Origin: Pedobacter sp. N36a
GTDB taxonomy: Bacteria > Bacteroidota > Bacteroidia > Sphingobacteriales > Sphingobacteriaceae
Length of the DNA stretch: 64,000 nucleotides
Assembly (NCBI RefSeq): GCF_014472395.1
Contig: NZ_JACSZW010000002.1
Span: forward strand, 1-64,000
Reading direction: 5' to 3'
The position numbers and the translations under genes were made by a program. The notes beneath the pieces are model-generated. The model was not told the DNA's origin, did not search any database, and saw only the letters and a program-made list of their open reading frames with translations. This document shows, piece by piece, positions 59,092 to 64,000 of this stretch (the first letter of the stretch is position 1; every line of letters begins with the position of its first letter).

Positions 59092-60330
59092 ATGAATTTA
59101 CGAATCGTTTATCTACGGGCGCGACAACGCGCGAATACCATCAGCGACCTACAAAAAAAGGAGTTGTTGAGCTGGTTAACCGATCCAGCCAATGAATCAG
59201 AATTTGAGGAGTTGACGGAAGAACTCTGGGCAAATCCAGAATCCAGAACTCCTGTTTTTAAAAAGGAGGAAAGTCAGGCGATGCTGAAAAATATAATGTC
59301 AGCAGTTAGGACCAGCCCTGATGAAGAACATAAATCGGTCAAGCTGAAGCCAAACCTAATCCCTTTATGGCTAAAAATAAGTGCTGCGGCAGTCTTCATC
59401 AGTTTGTCGGCAGTCCTTTTCTTTTATGTCAATTCTTCAAATAAATTTCAAAAATCAGAGCTGGTGTCCATAGTGAAGCCTGGAACTGAAAAGGCCTTTC
59501 TAACCCTGGCAGATGGTACTAAGTTTAGTTTGGCAGACCTGGAAACCGGAGATGAGGCAAAATTCCGTTCCAATGGAATTTCTAAAACTAAAGACGGTTT
59601 TCTAGTATACAAACCTGTAGCGCAGCAGCTCCAGTCCCAGATTAAAGGTTCGAATGTGCTCATGACTCCTAAAGGAGGGCAATATAAAATCATGCTGCCG
59701 GATGGTACAAAGGTCTGGATGAATGCAGCCAGTACCCTCACATTTCCGCTGACATTTGATGGGCGAGTACGTATGGTAGAACTAGCAGGGGAAGCTTATT
59801 TTGAAGTGGCGAAAGACAAAAGCAAGGCTTTTAAAGTCCGTAGTCTCCAGCAGGAGGTGGAAGTATATGGTACACATTTTAACATCAACAGTTATCCGGA
59901 AGAGGCGAAAGTAGTCACCACACTGCTGGAAGGATCTGTTGGGGTAACTGATCTAAAATCAGGAAAGCACCTGATGCTTAAGCCCGGACAGCAGGCTTTG
60001 CTGACAAATACCAATACCAACAACAATGCCGATGCAAAAGCTAGTGCCAATGGTAACAGCCTTTCTCTGGCACCAGCCCAGCTAGAAGAAGCCCTGGCCT
60101 GGAAAGAAGGTTATTTCTTATTTGAACACGAAGAACTGGGCAGCATCATGCGAAAACTATCGCGCTGGTACAATATTGAAATCCAATTTAAAAATGAGGA
60201 GCTGAAAAGCGTACGTTTTGCAGGAACCGTAGACCGCTTTCAGAATCTGGCAGACGTATTACGTATGCTGGATCTGACCGGAAATGTGAAGTTTAAAATC
60301 GAGGGAAGAACCGTTATTGCTTATAAATAA
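59092..60330 (+). CDS. FecR-family anti-sigma factor
   Basis: Inner-membrane anti-sigma factor of 412 aa with an N-terminal cytoplasmic part (about 1-85) that binds the sigma factor and one membrane helix (about 88-110; LWLKISAAAVFISLSAVLFFYV). The periplasmic FecR domain follows (about 175-290; GGQYKIMLPDGTKVWMNAASTLTFPLTFDG, GEAYFEVAKDKSKAFKV) and a C-terminal DUF4974 (GYFLFEHEELGSIMRKLSRWYNIEI). I prefer the ATG at 59092 (MNLRIVYLRARQR), which has an AGGGA 9 nt upstream; the frame could also start at 59071. It should receive the signal from the STN domain of the downstream SusC. Confidence 0.92.
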   Translation: MNLRIVYLRARQRANTISDLQKKELLSWLTDPANESEFEELTEELWANPESRTPVFKKEESQAMLKNIMSAVRTSPDEEHKSVKLKPNLIPLWLKISAAAVFISLSAVLFFYVNSSNKFQKSELVSIVKPGTEKAFLTLADGTKFSLADLETGDEAKFRSNGISKTKDGFLVYKPVAQQLQSQIKGSNVLMTPKGGQYKIMLPDGTKVWMNAASTLTFPLTFDGRVRMVELAGEAYFEVAKDKSKAFKVRSLQQEVEVYGTHFNINSYPEEAKVVTTLLEGSVGVTDLKSGKHLMLKPGQQALLTNTNTNNNADAKASANGNSLSLAPAQLEEALAWKEGYFLFEHEELGSIMRKLSRWYNIEIQFKNEELKSVRFAGTVDRFQNLADVLRMLDLTGNVKFKIEGRTVIAYK

Positions 60331-60419
60331 TTATTAACCAAACCAAACAACAAATGACAAAAGAAATCAGCGAATCTGGACCTTAATTGGTCGAGGGGCT
60401 AAACAGCTGAATAGAAACA

Positions 60420-60438
60420 GAGGCGCTTCCGACGCCTC
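60420..60438. repeat. GC-rich hairpin between FecR and SusC genes
   Basis: GAGGCG (60420-60425) pairs with CGCCTC (60433-60438), loop of 7 nt. It lies 90 bp after the fecR stop. There is no T run, so it is more likely an mRNA leader structure or a processing site than a terminator. Confidence 0.4.
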
Positions 60439-60518
60439 CGTTCTGATGCTTGTTTAACCTGATGGCTATGCGCCGGAAAAAATTACTGTAGAATTTTTCA
60501 CGATAAACAAGATTATAA

Positions 60519-63500
60519 ATGTATAAAATTTATACTAAAATCATACTGCGCTGTGCGCCGGTTTTCCGGCGGCTAATGGTTGCAGATAAAACACAAATAA
60601 TTATGCGATTGAAGCTGATGAGCGTAATTCTTCTGGCCACTTTTATGCAGGTGAGTGCCAACGGCTTTGCGCAAAAATTATCACTAACAAAGAACAACAT
60701 CTCGCTCGAACAGCTGTTCACCGAGATTAGAAAACAGACCGGATACAATGTGTTGTGGTCTGTAGAGCAGGTAGATCAGCAATGGAAAATGAACGCGAAT
60801 TTTAACAGTACGCCAATAGAAGAAGTGCTGGAAAAATCGCTTAAAAACTATGGGCTGACCTATGTGATCGACCAGAAAACCATTGTGATCAAGGCAAAAA
60901 TAGGAGCGAATCCTGAACTTACTGTGGTGCTTTTAGAGATAAAAGGCAAGGTGACTGACGAGTCGGGTAATCCTTTGCCAGGTGCTGTAGTTCGCGTAAA
61001 AAACAGCAGTATTGGATCCAGTGCGGGCACTGACGGTTCCTTCATGCTGAAAGGCGTTCCTGAAAATTCATTGCTATCCATTTCCTATATCGGTTATCAA
61101 ACCCAGGAAGTAAAAGTGGAAGGTTCAAAGTACATTCAGATCTCGCTAAAACCGAGCATGGTGAATTTGGATCAGGTACAGGTAGTCAGCAATGGTTATC
61201 AGACAATCAAACGCCAGCAGTTGACAGGTGCTTTTGCAACCTTATCTGGCGATGACTACAAGCAGAGCATTCCGGTAAACAGCAACGTGCTGGAAAACAT
61301 GGAAGGTAAATTGGCCGGATTAGTGATGAATGTAAATGCTTCGGGCAGTGAAGACAGCAGTCCGATCAGCATTCGCGGGGTATCTACTTTCAATGCGGTA
61401 AAATCTCCTTTAATTGTGTTGAACGGTTTTCCGACTGAAATCAGTCTGGAGTCGATCAATCCTTACGACGTAGTGTCGGTAACGGTATTAAAAGATGCGG
61501 CCGCTGCGGCTATTTACGGTGTCCGTGCCTCCAATGGCGTGATCATTATCATGACCAAGAAAGGAACAGAAGGCGCACCAAAGTTTCAGCTCAACTCCAC
61601 CGTATCCTTTAAACCAAAGCCTAATTTTAAGAAGCTAGATTTATTGTCTGGCCGCGGATTTGTTGATTTGGAAGCCAGTCTGGCGAAGAACAACATCGTC
61701 AATAACTTCATGACCAAGGAGAATTTTGACCTGGAAGGTGGAACTTATACACCGGTTTATGCTGCTGTGGATGATTTGTTGAACGGGGTCATCAGCCAGG
61801 AAGCAGCAGATGCGATCTTCAATCAATACGCAGCCTACGACAATACCAAAGCGTACCAAAATCTATTTCAGCAGAACCGTTATTTAAGGGCATTGGATTT
61901 AAACGCCAGCGGCGGTACTAAAAATGCGACTTATTTCTTCGGTATAAATCGTGTAGATAATGACCAGCTGGTAAAAGGTGCAGCCTTTAATAAAACCAGC
62001 TTAACCTATCGCGGTTCGATGGACTTCCTAAAAGTGCTGAGTTTGGATGTTCAAGGGGTATATTCCAATTCCAATGATCATAGTCCTAATACGCCTGATT
62101 ATATGGCCATAAAACCATATGAAGGATTTTTGGATGCCAACGGAACTGCAATTGCCACCTTTTTGAGACCTTACAGCAACAGTCCATATTTCGGATATGA
62201 TGGCAGTTATGGCAGTATAAATGCAGAGAAAAACCAGCAGAATATCGCAATGGGACTGTACGACGGCAATTACTACCCTTATAACGACTTTATAGATTAT
62301 AAGAATGAGACTAGAAGTAATAACTTCCGTTTTCAGGGAAACCTTAAAGCGAAAATTACAAAAGACCTGAATATCGAATTTGGTGGTGCCTTTGAAAAAG
62401 GCTTAAGCACCAATAATTTCATTTCCTCGGAGTCTGCCTATGAAAATAGAATGCGCTTAAACTATTTTGCTAAAGCCGGACAGAACGGACCAGAATTTAG
62501 AATTCCTAAAGGCGGTTCAAAACAAACCAATAACTATACAACCGAGACTTACACGATCAGGGCACAGGCAACTTATAACAAGCTGATCAACGATAACCAT
62601 GATTTGTCGTTCCTGGCGGGTGTAGAACAGCGTAAATTGACATACCGTACCGAGCGTAATACTTTATTTGGTTATGATGATCGCTCTTTAACCTCTAAAC
62701 CATTTGATGCCGGGTTGTTAGGGAACTACAATTTCGCGCCGGATTATATGTATGAGCTGATTCCACTTTCGGGTTACTTGAGCGACTACTCTGCCTACAG
62801 TGACTTCTTTAACCAGACCTATCGCGACGATCGTTTTGTGTCTGCTTATGCAAATGGTGCTTATACTTTTAACAAAAAATACAGTGTGACCGGTAGTTTA
62901 AGGATCGACCAATCTAATTTATTTGGTTCTGATCCAAAGTTCAGATACACCCCATTATGGTCGGCGGGAGCTGCCTGGAACATTAAGGGAGAAGATTTTC
63001 TGCAAAATGTTTCCTGGTTAGATGAGCTTAAATTAAGAGTGGCGACTGGTTACAATGGTAACATTATCAAATTAAGCGGCCCTTATAACATTCTGAACAA
63101 CAGAATTAATAGTCAGGCGCAGCCGGAACCCATCATCGGTTACTACGTACAGACCCCTGCAAACAGTGGTTTAAGATGGGAAAAAACTGTAAACTACAAC
63201 TTCGGACTTGATTTCGGACTGGGTATGAATCGCATCTCAGGAAGCGTGGATTACTATATCAAACACGCAGAAGATGTGTTTTCTTACCTCGCTACCGATG
63301 CCACAAAAGGTTTCTCCAACCAGTTGGTGAACAACGCGGAAATCATGAATAAAGGGTTAGAGCTGAACCTGAGAAGTGTAAATATACTGAACGACAATTT
63401 CTCCTGGAGTACTCAGCTTACTGCCTCTTTCAACAAGAATGAAGTGTTAAAATATAGAGTAAACACTGCTCCAACCACCTTCAACCAGGTAAATGGCGGA

Positions 63501-64000
63501 CAAAGTGTAGAAGGGTACCCATTGAACGCCATCTTCACCTATAACTATAAAGGATTGAATGAATTGGGACAGCCAATGGTGGATGATGGAAATGGCAACA
63601 ATGTAATTTTGAGAAACAATTTCGGTGATGTGGTGGATATTCCTTTATCTGCACTTCATTATGCAGGAACAACCGATCCTAAGTATGTTTTAGGTTTAAC
63701 CAACCAGTTTAAGATGGGCAATTTTGACCTGTCGATGTTGTTCATGTACTATGGTGGCCATGTAGCCAGGATTGCTCCACCAAACTATAATGCGTTCAGG
63801 CCAATGAATGGCGCACAGGATTTCTGGAAGCAGACAGGGGATGAGTTAACTACGCGTATGCCTGGAATTCCTGTTTATGGCACCGAAAACTATTTCGACT
63901 ATGCAGCAATTAATGGCTATACCTATGCTACTGAGTTTGTGAGAAAGATGGATTTCATCGCCCTGCGCAATGTAACCCTGACCTATAAAGTGAAGCCGGA
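60519..64000 (+). CDS. susC: SusC/RagA-type TonB-dependent transporter with STN domain (runs off the window)
   Basis: Outer-membrane glycan or siderophore transporter, partial: about 1160 codons are inside the window and the C-terminus is missing. A long N-terminal leader (MYKIYTKIILRCAPVFRRLM) precedes the signal peptide (about 28-51, ending NGFAQ), typical of this family in Sphingobacteriaceae, so I start at 60519; the ATG at 60603 is an alternative. Next come an STN domain (about 52-105; NNISLEQLFTEIRKQTGYNV), a carboxypeptidase-D-like domain (VTDESGNPLPGAVVRVKNSS), the plug (VLKDAAAAAIYGVRASNGVI) and the barrel. STN links it to the FecR/sigma pair upstream. The substrate is unknown. Confidence 0.93.
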   Translation, partial: MYKIYTKIILRCAPVFRRLMVADKTQIIMRLKLMSVILLATFMQVSANGFAQKLSLTKNNISLEQLFTEIRKQTGYNVLWSVEQVDQQWKMNANFNSTPIEEVLEKSLKNYGLTYVIDQKTIVIKAKIGANPELTVVLLEIKGKVTDESGNPLPGAVVRVKNSSIGSSAGTDGSFMLKGVPENSLLSISYIGYQTQEVKVEGSKYIQISLKPSMVNLDQVQVVSNGYQTIKRQQLTGAFATLSGDDYKQSIPVNSNVLENMEGKLAGLVMNVNASGSEDSSPISIRGVSTFNAVKSPLIVLNGFPTEISLESINPYDVVSVTVLKDAAAAAIYGVRASNGVIIIMTKKGTEGAPKFQLNSTVSFKPKPNFKKLDLLSGRGFVDLEASLAKNNIVNNFMTKENFDLEGGTYTPVYAAVDDLLNGVISQEAADAIFNQYAAYDNTKAYQNLFQQNRYLRALDLNASGGTKNATYFFGINRVDNDQLVKGAAFNKTSLTYRGSMDFLKVLSLDVQGVYSNSNDHSPNTPDYMAIKPYEGFLDANGTAIATFLRPYSNSPYFGYDGSYGSINAEKNQQNIAMGLYDGNYYPYNDFIDYKNETRSNNFRFQGNLKAKITKDLNIEFGGAFEKGLSTNNFISSESAYENRMRLNYFAKAGQNGPEFRIPKGGSKQTNNYTTETYTIRAQATYNKLINDNHDLSFLAGVEQRKLTYRTERNTLFGYDDRSLTSKPFDAGLLGNYNFAPDYMYELIPLSGYLSDYSAYSDFFNQTYRDDRFVSAYANGAYTFNKKYSVTGSLRIDQSNLFGSDPKFRYTPLWSAGAAWNIKGEDFLQNVSWLDELKLRVATGYNGNIIKLSGPYNILNNRINSQAQPEPIIGYYVQTPANSGLRWEKTVNYNFGLDFGLGMNRISGSVDYYIKHAEDVFSYLATDATKGFSNQLVNNAEIMNKGLELNLRSVNILNDNFSWSTQLTASFNKNEVLKYRVNTAPTTFNQVNGGQSVEGYPLNAIFTYNYKGLNELGQPMVDDGNGNNVILRNNFGDVVDIPLSALHYAGTTDPKYVLGLTNQFKMGNFDLSMLFMYYGGHVARIAPPNYNAFRPMNGAQDFWKQTGDELTTRMPGIPVYGTENYFDYAAINGYTYATEFVRKMDFIALRNVTLTYKVKP

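Noticed and set aside
1..64000. tRNA, rRNA, insertion sequence, prophage and riboswitch signals
   Set aside because: None recognised by eye. A covariance-model search (tRNAscan-SE, Rfam) would be needed to exclude small RNAs.

Overview
The window is chromosomal DNA from a Bacteroidota bacterium, most likely a Sphingobacteriaceae member close to Pedobacter. This rests on the SusC/SusD pairs, a one-component hybrid two-component regulator (HTCS), an ECF sigma/FecR/SusC(STN) set, the fused CzcA-TolC pump, candidate TAnnTTTG promoter elements, few Shine-Dalgarno sequences, and protein ends such as 'AQ' signal cleavage sites. No tRNA, rRNA, CRISPR array, transposase or phage gene was recognised.

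Layout. 196-5687: a CzcA-type metal efflux pump fused to its outer-membrane channel, plus the adaptor lipoprotein. 5951-9412: small stress and membrane genes (tandem Usp, PAP2 phosphatase, PNPOx-like flavoprotein, YoaK/DUF1275). 9548-15828, minus strand: a VIT1-like protein, a cytochrome b, then DUF3570, DUF4266, ApbE and thioredoxin, followed by a histidine kinase/response regulator pair. The same 11-bp-spaced direct repeat lies upstream of both the thioredoxin gene and the regulator gene, so these probably form one regulated system. 16028-16807: a formamidopyrimidine-DNA glycosylase homologue that has lost all three catalytic residues. 16827-18963: an AraC regulator between two copies of one promoter/operator module, then a minus-strand run of four small membrane-protein genes (two DoxX-like, plus 36 and 58 aa).

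19650-27773: signalling and stress genes (three histidine kinases, an Omp85-type barrel, DUF2383, PRC-barrel, and small proteins of 42 and 43 aa). 28011-28165: a noncoding array with 11-bp periodicity and nested inverted repeats. 28495-35817: a DNA-damage block with an 82-aa unknown, an SRAP/YedK-type protein, and the mutasome operon imuA-imuB-dnaE2. 36401-38919: unknown genes, an XRE regulator, and a gene split by one in-frame stop.

38936-54747: a complete beta-1,4-galactan utilisation locus. It has an HTCS sensor, then SusC, SusD, SusE-like, GH53 endo-galactanase, a clan GH-A enzyme and a GH2 beta-galactosidase. The likely flow is: surface GH53 cuts galactan, SusCD imports oligosaccharides, the GH-A and GH2 enzymes release galactose, and the HTCS senses an oligosaccharide. 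54744-58209: an orphan receiver protein, a BrnQ transporter and a PAS kinase. 58437-64000: an ECF sigma factor, FecR anti-sigma factor and an STN-containing SusC that runs off the window.

Several starts were moved from the longest open frame to an internal ATG; the reason is given in each entry. Family names come from recognising motifs by eye, without a database search.
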